Of a stretch of 64,000 nt of DNA, positions 34,343-43,904 are shown one piece after another. Every line of letters begins with the position of its first letter. The first letter of the stretch is position 1. This DNA comes from Dactylis glomerata. Lineage: Eukaryota > Streptophyta > Magnoliopsida > Poales > Poaceae. The DNA is taken from positions 19,164,025 through 19,228,024 of the forward strand of contig QXEO01000553.1 of assembly GCA_007115705.1 (NCBI GenBank), given 5' to 3'. The position numbers and the translations under genes are program-made. The notes under the pieces were generated by a model. It saw nothing but the letters and a program-made list of their open reading frames with translations. It had not been told where the DNA came from and searched no databases.

Positions 34343-34517
34343 CCCACACAACGTGGCCCCACTCGTCAGCACGGAACGGTCAACTGAACGGGATTCCTCC
34401 CGTCCGAGCTCCTTGTGAGGGTTTCAGACAAGGGCATGGGGAAAAGTGAGGAAAAACTAAGGAGCTGGGGAAAACTGAGTACAACTAAGGACCCGAGGGC
34501 ACGAAAATAGAAATCCC
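34343..34517 (-). repeat. Right terminal inverted repeat of the MULE
   Basis: Its reverse complement starts GGGATTTCTATTTTCGTGCC and follows the left repeat for about 175 bases. It is followed by the target copy AATAAATTT at 34518-34526. Confidence 0.9.
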
Positions 34518-34526
34518 AATAAATTT

Positions 34527-35086
34527 TTATCTCTGTTTTACAAATGAAAAGCTCTAGCACATGTTAAATCACTGCTTCCCTCTGCGAAGGGTCCTTCTTT
34601 TACTTTCATGTTGAGTCTTCATCTTCTAACTTTAAGCACCTTCTTGAGAGCATAGCTGTTATTCTTAGTGTAATGTGCTTGTCCCAGAACACGGTTAATT
34701 GTGGTATAACTTTGATGCTTGTATCTTTGATATTTTTACTTCTAGTCTTCTCTTGGACTTCAGAGGTGCCTCAACATTTATGTTTTGCTCCACAAATAAA
34801 GGCAAGCGGGATACCACTCTTTCATATCATTTATGAGCATTACAATCTTGCAACTTCTTATGTTTCATGTTACTTGTTATTAGTGCATTGGCACTCTTTC
34901 ATAGCTTGCTTGACTATGAGGTAGCATTAGTTGCATATTTCTTATCATGAATTGCCTAAGTACTTGATCATATAGTTAGTATATATACATCTTATGAAAC
35001 AAATGTGTTCGTGAAAGTTTCTTTTATCGCTCTCAGTTGTTAACTGAATTGCTTGAGGACAAGCAATATGCTAAGCTTGGGGGAGT
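34527..35086 (+). other. 3' end of the element B interior
   Basis: This noncoding DNA resumes after the MULE. It resembles 9713-9840 of the nested element (TTCTTTTACTTT, ATGTTGAGTC, AGAGCATAG). It ends in the purine tract AAGCTTGGGGGAGT at 35073-35086, next to the 3' LTR. Confidence 0.75.
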
Positions 35087-35337
35087 TGATACGTCCAAAA
35101 CATATCTACTTTCCCGAACACTTTTGCTGTTGTTTCTCCCCTAATTTGTGTGTTTTGAATGCAACTAACACGGACTAACGTTGTTTTCAGCAGAATTGCT
35201 CTAGTGTCTCGTTTTTGTGCAGAAATCCAACTTTCAGTAAAAATTCGGGAAAATATTGCAAAAATCCTATTTCACCAGAAGACCCACAGAGCCAAAAGAC
35301 GAGACGGAGAGGGGCTGGGAGGCCACCACACAATCAG
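35087..35337 (+). repeat. 3' LTR of element B, first 250 bp only
   Basis: It matches 22704-22957 of the 5' LTR and then stops at about 35337. Copia gag sequence follows directly. About 1.14 kb of the LTR is deleted together with part of the copia gag. Confidence 0.88.
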
Positions 35338-38300
35338 AAGACCCACGAAGGCAGCTTTGCTACGCAATCTACTGCGCGTGTTATGCAAATTCGAGGTGCT
35401 CTCAGCAAGATGAAGAAGCTTGACTCTACTGCATCAGAATTCTTCAACAAAGTGAAGGCACTCGCTGATCTTCTGGCTTCGATCGGACAACCTCTTCATC
35501 CTGAAGAGTTCAACTCATACCTGCTTGCCGGACTTGACAAAGATTACAATGCTTTTGCCGATCGTGTCTCCTCAAGACCAATCGATGATCCGATGCCAAT
35601 GCGTGATGTCTTCTCTCAGCTCCTGAATACCGAACAACGAGTCGCCGCCCTACCCAGCAGCAGTACCGTACACCAGGCCCATGTACCACAGGGCCGTCTT
35701 TCTCTTCGCCTGCGCCTGCGCAGCAATCTGGTACGCGTCGCCCTGATCAAAATGGTGGCTCACGACAGGTTTGCCCCACCTGTGGCGCTGGTGGCTTGCG
35801 CCCAACGTTTCAAATATGCTCCAAAATTGGTCACGTTGCCTCTTGCTGCTTCAAATGGTTCCAGAAAACTTTTCTTGGCACCGGCAATGATGGTCGCAAC
35901 ATGGAACGTCAGATTGCTGCCTTCTTGGTTACCAACACTGGCTCTACTTCTTCTTACCTAGTTGATCCTACTTGGTATGCTGACACGGCTGCAACTGATC
36001 ATCTCACCAATGACCTCAACAAAATTACTATGAAGGAGCACTATCATGGCAAGGACCAGGTTCAGACTGCAAACGGCACAGGTATGTGCATTACACATAT
36101 TGGTCAATCCATTATTCTTACACAAGCACAACCCTTACATCTCAAAAATATCCTTCACGTTCCCTTCGTTACTCGAAATATTCTCAGTAAAAAATTTTAC
36201 ATATGATAATAATGTTTTCTTTGAATTTCATCCATGGTATTTTCTTGTCAAGGATCGGGATTCGAGAGAGGTTCTTCTTAGAGGGGGCTGTCGCGGAGGT
36301 CTCTATAATCTTGATGTTTCCTCCGTCAAGCAAGTCTTCAGCAGTATCAAGGTGTCACGTATTCAGTGGCACTTTCGTCTAGGTCATCCAGCTACTCCAG
36401 TCGTCCAGCATATTTTACATCGCCATGAGCTTCCGTTAGTGTCAGTCAATAAAGTTTTAGTTTGTGATGTCTGTCAGCAGGGCAAGAGTCATCAGTTACC
36501 CTTTTCTTTATCTACTCGTGTTACTACTGCCCCACTTGAGATAATATATTCTAATGTTTGGGGTCCTGCCCAAACTTCCGTTAGTGGACACCAGTTTTAT
36601 GTCAGTTTTGTTGATGCTTATAGTCGTTTTACCTGGCTTTATCTCCTTAAACATAAATCTGATGTGTTCCAAATATTCCTCCAGTTCCAACAACATGTTG
36701 AGCGTTTACTCAATAAGAAAATCATTCATGTTCAAAGTGATTGGGGTGGTGAGTATCATAGATTAAATAAGTTCTTTGCAGATATTGGCATCTCTCATCG
36801 TGTCTCGTGTCCTCACACTCACCAACAAAATGGCACTGCTAAGCGTAAACATCGTCATATTGTCAAAACTGGGTTGACACTTTTAGCTCATGCGTCTGTA
36901 CCTTTCTCCTATTGGAGTGATGCGTTTGCCATAGATTGTTTTCTTATCAATCGTCTTCCTAGTCGTGTCATTAACATGCAAACACCTCTTGAGCGCTTAT
37001 TAGGAGAAACTCCAGACTACACTTTTTTCTGAGTTTTTGGTTGTGCGTGTTGGCCACATATTCGCCCCTACAATAACCGTAAACTTCAGTTTCGCTCCAA
37101 ACAGTGTGTTTTCCTGGGTTATAGCTCTCTCCACAAAGGATACAAGTGTCTTCACATACCTACCAATCGACTATACATATCTCGTGACGTTGTGTTCGCT
37201 GAGACTGCTTTTCCTTTCTCTCAAACTACGTCGGTTTCCATACCACCATCCTCATCCACAACACGTCTCCGGTCTGACCAATTTGTTGATGTCGCATATA
37301 CTCCGTCTCTTGTTGCTAACCATGGTGCAGGGCGTGGCGTTCGGCTTGAATTACTTGATGAAGCTGATTCTCCACCTACTACCGCTACTGTCCCGAACGT
37401 CGATCATGGTGTGGATAGGACTCACGTGCATGGCACGTCTGACGACCATGCATTGCGGGCTTCGGACGACCCCGCCACTCTGTCTCGCTCTTCTGGCCCA
37501 TCTTTGCCTGGGTCGGCCCCATCGCCTGCTGGCCATTCGCCTGGCACTGCCTCATCTGTGTCTGCCCCCTCGACGCATAGTACGATACCGAGCGAGCCAG
37601 CACCTGTTCCTATACCGGCCAGTGTTACAACTCGGTCTATGCATGGATTACGATAGGCTAAGAAACGGACTGATGGAACCATTGCTTGGAGTGCTATGAC
37701 TACATCATCTGATCCTACTCTACTACATACTGAACCTTGAGATCATCGGGCTGCCCTTTTATCCCCACATTGGCGCATGGCTATGGAGACAGAATTCGCC
37801 GCCCTACAGCAGAACAAGACCTGGCATCTTGTTCCTCCTTGTTCTGGCGTGAATATAATTGACTGTAAGTGGGTTTTTAAGATTAAACAGAAGTCTGATG
37901 GTTCCATCGAAAGGTACAAGGCCCGACTTGTTACTAAAGGTTTTAAACAACGATATGGTCTTGACTACGAAGATACTTTTAGTCCGGTGGTTAAACCTGC
38001 TAATATTCGTCTTCTGTTATCTATGGCTCTTACAAAGGGGTGGAATCTTCGTCAGCTTGACATTCAGAATGCCTTTTTACATGGTGTTTTTGGGGAGGAG
38101 GTTTATACGCGCCAGCCTCCTGGCTTTGAAGATTGTACTTATACTGGTCATCTTTGTCGCCTTGATAAGGCTCTCTATGGACTCAAACAGGCTCCTCGTG
38201 CTTGGCATGCTCGTCTGAGCTCTGTTCTTACTGGTCTTCGTATTTCTGCATCCACAGCTGATACATCATTGTTCATGCTTCACCGACCCGAGGTTACTCT

Positions 38301-39283
38301 CTATTTATTGGTCTACGTTGATGACATTATTGTCGTGAGTTCTTCTGCTGCTGCTACTGATCGCCTTGTTCATCAGTTGCGTACATCGTTTGCTCTCAAA
38401 GATCTTGGTCCTCTCCACTATTTTCTTGGTGTTGAGGTACATACACATGACCGTGGAGGTCTTCTACTCCATCAGCGAAAATATGCGCTGGACTTACTAC
38501 AGCGTGTGGGTATGACCAAGTGCACTCCTGTGTCTACTCCTATGGCTTCTTCTGACAGACTTTCAGCTTCAGATGGCGTTCTTCTCTCTTCTGATGATTC
38601 CACACGCTATCGCAGTATTGTTGGTGGCTTGTAGTATCTTACAATGACTCGCCCTGACTTGTCATTTGCTGTCAACAAAGTCTGTAAATACCTTCATGCT
38701 CCCCAGTGTACACATTGGTCGGCTGTCAAATGTATTCTACGTTATGTACAGGCCACTTCATCTCATGGGTTACTCCTTCAGCCTGCTACTACTTCTCTAG
38801 ATTTATTATCTTCTTTTTCTGATGCTGATTGGGCTGGCAATTCTGATGACCGGCGATCAACGGGGGGTCATGCTATTTTCTATGGTGGTAATCTTATTGC
38901 ATGGAGTGCTCGAAAACAAGCAACAGTTTCTCGCTCCAGTACAGAGTCAGAATACAAGGCGCTTGCTAATGCTACTGCTGAGATAATCTGGGTACAAGCT
39001 CTTCTTGGTGAACTTGGAGTGTCTTTGAGGAGTCCACCTACACTATGGTGCGATAATATTGGAGCAACATATTTATCTTCTAATCCAGTTTTTCATGCTC
39101 GTACAAAGCATATTGAAGTTGATTTTCACTTTGTTCGTGAACGAGTTGCTCAGAAGTTGCTCCAAATACGCTTTATCTCCTCCAAGGATCATAGCTAATA
39201 TATTCACCAAGCCTCTACTGTTACCGTTGTTTTCTGCATGTAAACACAATCTCAATCTTCGACCAGTTGAGATTGAGGGAGGG
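35338..39283 (+). pseudogene. Copia gag-pol remainder: gag, protease, integrase, RT, RNase H
   Basis: Domains in order: gag core (about 35350-35640, MKKLDSTASEFFNKVK), protease (WYADTAATDHL at about 35974, with Ala in place of Gly after DT at 35988-35990), integrase zinc region (about 36360-36500), integrase core (about 36530-37030), RT (about 37770-38420, YVDD at 38314-38325), and RNase H (about 38810-39190, SDADWAGNSDDRRSTGG). The third catalytic residue of the integrase is changed: codon 36841-36843 is AAG (Lys) where Glu is expected before RKHRH. Stops at 37030, 37654, 37738 and 38632 and several frameshifts add to the damage. The enzyme set would copy and insert the element; this copy cannot. 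Confidence 0.9.
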
Positions 39284-39439
39284 TGATAGAACTACAGAAA
39301 ATGTGTTTGTATAGGACTAGTATACGGTGACTTGTAAACCGTATCTATCTCTTGTTGTACCTTGTACTCTATCCTAATATAAATACTGAAGAGGTCGGTG
39401 CTTGTATGCATCAAGGCAATACCCTACAAACCCTAAACA
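39284..39439 (+). repeat. 3' LTR of the copia element
   Basis: About 156 bp, TGATAGAAC...CCCTAAACA, directly after the purine tract TTGAGATTGAGGGAGGG. A TATA-like AATATAAAT is at about 39377. The end is a judgement, because no 5' LTR is available for comparison. Confidence 0.7.
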
Positions 39440-39907
39440 GCATATTATGTTTCACTATTTGCTATAAGATGTAGTAGAAAGGTGCAACAGAAGTGTAGAT
39501 GAACACATTCAGAAATTGTGCAAAATAAATGCAGTACAATATACCATATACTTCTAAAAAATATACAGCAGATAAACATTTAGAAACAAATGTGCACCAG
39601 ATGGCAAAAAGGTAGAGTACATGAATTATAAGAATTTAATGCTGGAATTATGTGAAACTATTTATTCCAAAAACTGCCACAAGGTTTAATCTAGATTCCA
39701 ACATATAAACCATATTTGGGACCAATTATTTTCAATCCTACTCTACATTTTTCGGGCAATAAAGGTTTTCCTTAAGTAAAAAAAATATGTTTTATATAAT
39801 CAATTATTATTTGGATGGTATAAGTGTGTAGCATGGTCCAACAATGATCAAATCCTAAGTTTGACATATAATATATACTTTGCCCTTCAGATATTAGTAG
39901 CAAGAAC
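39440..39907. other. AT-rich sequence without recognised gene
   Basis: No coding region or known repeat is recognised. The last 8 bases are the target copy GCAAGAAC of the hAT MITE. Confidence 0.6.
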
Positions 39908-40075
39908 CAGGGACGGAGCTGCCTTGAAGACACTGGGGTCAGCTGACCCCAATGAAAAATAAAAATTCCTTCACTAATCAATACTATCTAGTGTTGATTT
40001 ATAGAGAATGACACCAGTGTATTAGAGAGATTATAGTGATGACCCCGGTGCCATTGTTTTCCAGCTTCGTCCCTA
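39908..40075. mobile_element. hAT-type MITE, 168 bp
   Basis: Terminal inverted repeats of 13 bp (CAGGGACGGAGCT and, on the other strand, TAGGGACGAAGCT) are flanked by a perfect 8-bp duplication GCAAGAAC (39900-39907 and 40076-40083). The 8-bp duplication and the CAGGG start point to the hAT superfamily. It has no coding capacity. Confidence 0.85.
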
Positions 40076-40083
40076 GCAAGAAC

Positions 40084-41939
40084 AACACACAAGCAATCGA
40101 GAAATGGTTAGAATATTCTTTTCACTAGGAGGTGATGTTCCAATGATATTGTTCCTACCCTCCCCTTTACTTGTTATCTTCTATCATGTCATATTGGATT
40201 GTTCCTAGTTGTTTTTATGTCACTATTTTATCCGCATTTGTCCCTAAAATCAACAAATTTGCTTAAATTTTGTAGTTTCTTATTGGCCCCCTCTAGTCGA
40301 CATATTTGATCCTACAACACGATGACGAAAAAATAACCCGGTTGTTTCGGTTCCCATCCATTCAAAATAACAAGCACTGAGTTTTCATGTGTTGAATGTT
40401 AACTACTGCTATACTAGTATTCCTTCAAAGGAAGCCACTTGGAACATTTATTAGGTTGCGTGTGTACATCAACGATGGTAGGTTTCGCCACATTGGTTAA
40501 TCCTATCGGTTTGCTCTTGATTAGTGCATTTTGCATAATGTTTTATTAAGTGTTTTGCATAAGTAGACGTATGATTTTAAGTATCTTATAGCACACACGC
40601 CCAACTATTTTGTTGATTTCACTAGTGAAAGGATTGGTATGGTCTACTAGAGGGTGCAAATAGACAACCGACAACTTCTAATTCATTTTCAGTTCAAGGT
40701 TTGACAAGAATATAGATTGTCAAGATATGCAACTAGGTGGATAATCCTTTATGACAAGATACACACAAGCAAGTAAAGCGATACAAGTAAGTAAAGGCAT
40801 TAGATAACCGTAAGCGTGGAGACGAGGATGTATTTTCGTGGTCCTTTTTAAGGGGAAGTTTGTTATACTAGAGAGGCATGTCAACACAAAATCCACCAAC
40901 ACCATAAAGGCTCACCTTATTCTCCTTGTCTTCACACCACAAAAGCGAGCACATGAATCCACTATGTGGTGGTCTTAAGGCAATGGTGGAAACCCTTGCA
41001 AACAAGGTTGAGGCACATTCCACAACTAAACTAGAGGTTCCCAAGTCCCAAGGCGACCATGGAGCTTTACACGACTAAGATTATGCTCCAGGATGACCTC
41101 TTTCATATAGGGAACCAAGGCACCCAAGAGTAACAAGATCCACTAGGGATTGCAAGGGAGAAACCAGTTTTCTTTGGTGAAATGTTGATCTAGGTCTTCT
41201 CTCCCAAATACTCAAGTATCAATAGTTTTGGGGTGGCTAGAGAGTGAGATCTAGGGAAATGAAAGCTTATGAATTTATGGCGGCGAGAGGGGAAAGAGGC
41301 AGCTTCTTGGGGAAGAAGACTACCCCTTAAATAGGGGTCCTCGAAATCTGATCGTTGTCCACTTTTCTCGACTTGGGCAGTACTACCGCTCTAGGAAGCA
41401 ATACTACTGTCTAATTAAGGTGGCCAACCCCTTTGAAAACTGAGCGTGGAAGCTCCATCGGCGGTCCTACCGACCAGGCCAGTGATATTATCGAATATAA
41501 TTTCTATGAAAATAAAGGCGACACTACCGGCCTAGTACCGCACCCATATTAGAGGCGGCCAAAATCTTACCTGGAAGTGGACCGATAGTGAGACCAGTAC
41601 TGCTCACCCCTAAAGTCCACTTGTAACATGGTGGAGAGACCGTTAGTGCCACTCCTGGAATAGGTGGTACTACCACTGGCACCACTGGTACGAGTGAAAT
41701 GCTATGGTTTTTAGAAGCTTTTTCCTCCATGTTTTCCGTAGTGATTGCAACCGGTAAGCGTAGTGCCGCTCTTTGCCGCAGGGACAAAACATTTAAGCTC
41801 TACCTTACCGCGAGAGTAGGATTTTGTATTCAAGCCATTTTGGCTTTTGTTGTACTCTAAAGTCTAAACTCCTTGTTTAAAAAAAATCACACACCTTTTG
41901 TTGTATTCAAGCCATTTAAGCTCTACCTTACCGCGAGAG
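40084..41939. other. Old repetitive DNA, with a relic related to the 46507-48759 element
   Basis: No gene is seen. Between about 40640 and 41340 the text follows the pattern of the 46507-48759 element: AAGTAAAG, GA(C/T)GTAT after a GAGACRA stretch, CACCATAAAGGCTCACC, and CCACAACTAAACTAGAGGTTCCC against CCACAACTTAATTGGAGG. A 27-bp perfect direct repeat (CATTTAAGCTCTACCTTACC...) lies at 41790-41816 and 41913-41939. Confidence 0.5.
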
Positions 41940-42122
41940 GCGTCTCCTCCCTCCGAGCAAGATTACACTGCATCAATGGTATTGATTCCAGCATTTTCCT
42001 GTACTTACTGCCCCTGCCCCCTGATCCCGGCGGTGGAGCTATAAAGCTCGAGGATCAAGGACCTACAATTCACAACCTTTCCCCAAACCATTGTGTCCGG
42101 CTACCTGAACCAAGTGGTGATA

Positions 42123-43873
42123 TGGAGAACCAAGCTTGTGCTGTTCCCAAGCAGGTGGTCGCTGATGCTATGACAGTGACCACCAAGCGCGATGCCTCCA
42201 CCGCTGCTGAGCTGACCCCCTGCATCAACACTGGGATCAGCGTGAACACCAAGCGCGATGCGAGCACCACTGCTACACTGCCTCCCCTGCATCAACACTG
42301 GGAGCAGCGTGGCTTCTGCACCTGGCCCCTCGTGGCGCTGGGCCGGGAAGCAACCTATGGAAGATGACCGAACCGAGGAGGAACGTGCTCCGATCTCCAT
42401 CAACCTCACCAAGGTCCGTGGCCTGACTCCGTTATGCCTGATCGCGGTTGGGGTGTTCTTTTCCGTGGTCTCCATCACATCGAAGCAACTAGTGAACTAC
42501 ATGAAGAACGTGTGGAAGATCAGAGGCCCTCTGGAATCGCACCAGCTCGCGGACAGGCGTTTCGTGCTGGAGTTCGCCTTGGAGGGCGACTACGAGCATG
42601 TGACTCATGGAGGCCCATGGAGGTACCAAGGCGACGCCGTGCTCATCCGCAAGCTCGATGACAGAGAGGACCCAAACTCGGTACGTTTTGAGTCGATGCC
42701 CATTTGGGCGCAGTTCACGCGCATCCCCTTCTACCTCCTCTCCAAGCAGCTCGCAAGGAAACTGGGAAAGAAGCTGGGTGAGTATATCACCATCGACAAC
42801 AACGCGAGGGGCGACATCTACGAGAAGATCATGTGTGCCCGCATCCACCTCCCCATCGCACGCCCGCTCCAGAGGTGGATCACGCTGGAGGACAAGTTCT
42901 CCAATGAGGAAGTGTTGGTCACCATCCTCTACGAACTTCTCCCTTCTTTCTGTCACTGCTGCGGGGTGATCGGCCATTAGGAGGATGCCTGCGATCTCCC
43001 TGCCGCACTCAGGAGAAGGAGATATTCCAAGGACATTGGAGTGCCGGCCACCCATGTCGATGACCCAAGGAAATGGTTCCTGCCCGAGTCGACCCGCGAC
43101 AACGGGCGGGCATCCACATGGATATCCCCTGGCGCAACGTCGCCGCTCTAGGATCCAGGAGCATCCCGGCGAGAGCGCCCCAGCTGACTCTTGTTGCCCA
43201 CGTCGCAGAAGGCGTCGAGAAGCTGTCAGTCCAGGACGGACTGACTACTGAAGCGACGGCTACGCTCCCCGTCATCGACAAGGCCAACCCTTCTCAGGTC
43301 TCCATAGACGAAACCGAGCACGCCAAGGACAAGAACAAATCGACCTCCAAAGATCCTCCACCCACCAAGACCTCCAACGACAATGTCGGCGCCGACGACA
43401 CCCAGGCCGGTCTGGGCGCTGCAGCGGCTGCTGGGCTCAACATCATCGACAAGGCCAACTCTCCTCGGGTCCCCACCGATGATAGCGAGCACGCCATTGA
43501 CAAGAACAAGACGGACGCCAACGAGTCTCCACTCACCAAGGCCTGCAATGACAACGTCGGCGTCGACAACACTCAAGGCAGGAGATGGAAGAGGATGACC
43601 AAAGGGGAGGCGGTCTCTGCTGGCGGTGCCTCCAAGGGGGTTCTGAGCAACAACAACTCCGATCGGGCGCTGATCAAGCAGGGAGACACTGGAAGCAAGG
43701 GGACTCGGCTGGGCAAACGTATTGGTGCAGTTCTGAAGCCTGATGCCTATGCCACGGAGATGATGGGCAAGAAGAAGAGGACGGAGGAGGGTGCCGTTGG
43801 AGATACTGAAGACGGTGACCCCGGGAGCACGAACACCAAGGAAGCAACCAGCATGGGGCTGCTGGTCAACTGA
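42123..43873 (+). pseudogene. LINE ORF1, gag-like RNA-binding protein
   Basis: The first ATG is at 42123. After a frameshift near 42290 the frame contains a DUF4283-type region (about 42480-42900: KNVWKIRGPLESHQLADRRF, IPFYLLSKQLARKLGKKLGE). It then has the first half of a CCHC knuckle (CHCCGVIGH) ended by TAG at 42978-42980. A shifted frame (43073-43873) continues with an Ala/Asp/Lys-rich tail holding two copies of a unit of about 55 residues (IDKAN..., NDNVG...). Upstream, a 66-bp segment is also duplicated in tandem (about 42180-42310). ORF1 would bind LINE RNA. It is broken by at least two frame changes and one stop. Confidence 0.8.
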
Positions 43874-43904
43874 CGGGCGCGAACGCTAGCGCCTATCAGA
43901 AGCC

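Larger units (their letters stand above)
30101..34517 (+). mobile_element. Mutator-like element (Pack-MULE type) carrying two zinc-finger genes
   Basis: This 4,417-bp element has long terminal inverted repeats (about 150-175 bp, about 90% similar by eye) and a perfect 9-bp target duplication AATAAATTT (30092-30100 and 34518-34526), the hallmark length for Mutator. It sits in the 3' noncoding part of element B. There is no MuDR-type transposase. Instead it has a zf-GRF gene (30494-31138), a 160-bp tandem array, TIR-like internal sequences at 32050-32614, and a second zinc-finger gene (32827-33898). Both genes have introns and open frames. Confidence 0.9.
22704..35337 (+). mobile_element. Athila-like gypsy element B, nearly complete, no RT
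   Basis: Element B is inserted in the copia gag. It has a full 5' LTR (22704-24094), Asp-type primer site, gag-protease, ATHILA-like ORF, 3' noncoding region with a MULE inserted, a purine tract at 35073-35086 and the first 250 bp of the 3' LTR. The right end is deleted, so no target duplication can be checked. Like A, it has no polymerase domains. In the overlapping LTR part I count about 10 differences in 250 bp (4%). The LTR resembles the wheat Sabrina type from memory only. Confidence 0.9.
22394..39439 (+). mobile_element. Ty1/copia element (Ale/Retrofit-like), interrupted and 5'-truncated
   Basis: It begins with a copia-type primer site remnant (GTATCAGAGCCC at 22394, Met-tRNA type without its first bases). 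It contains gag, protease, integrase, RT and RNase H in the copia order, a purine tract at 39267-39283 and a short 3' LTR. Element B is inserted in gag at 22704. The 5' LTR is absent. Many stops and frameshifts show an old copy. Lineage is inferred from gag wording and the short LTR, so it is tentative. Confidence 0.88.
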
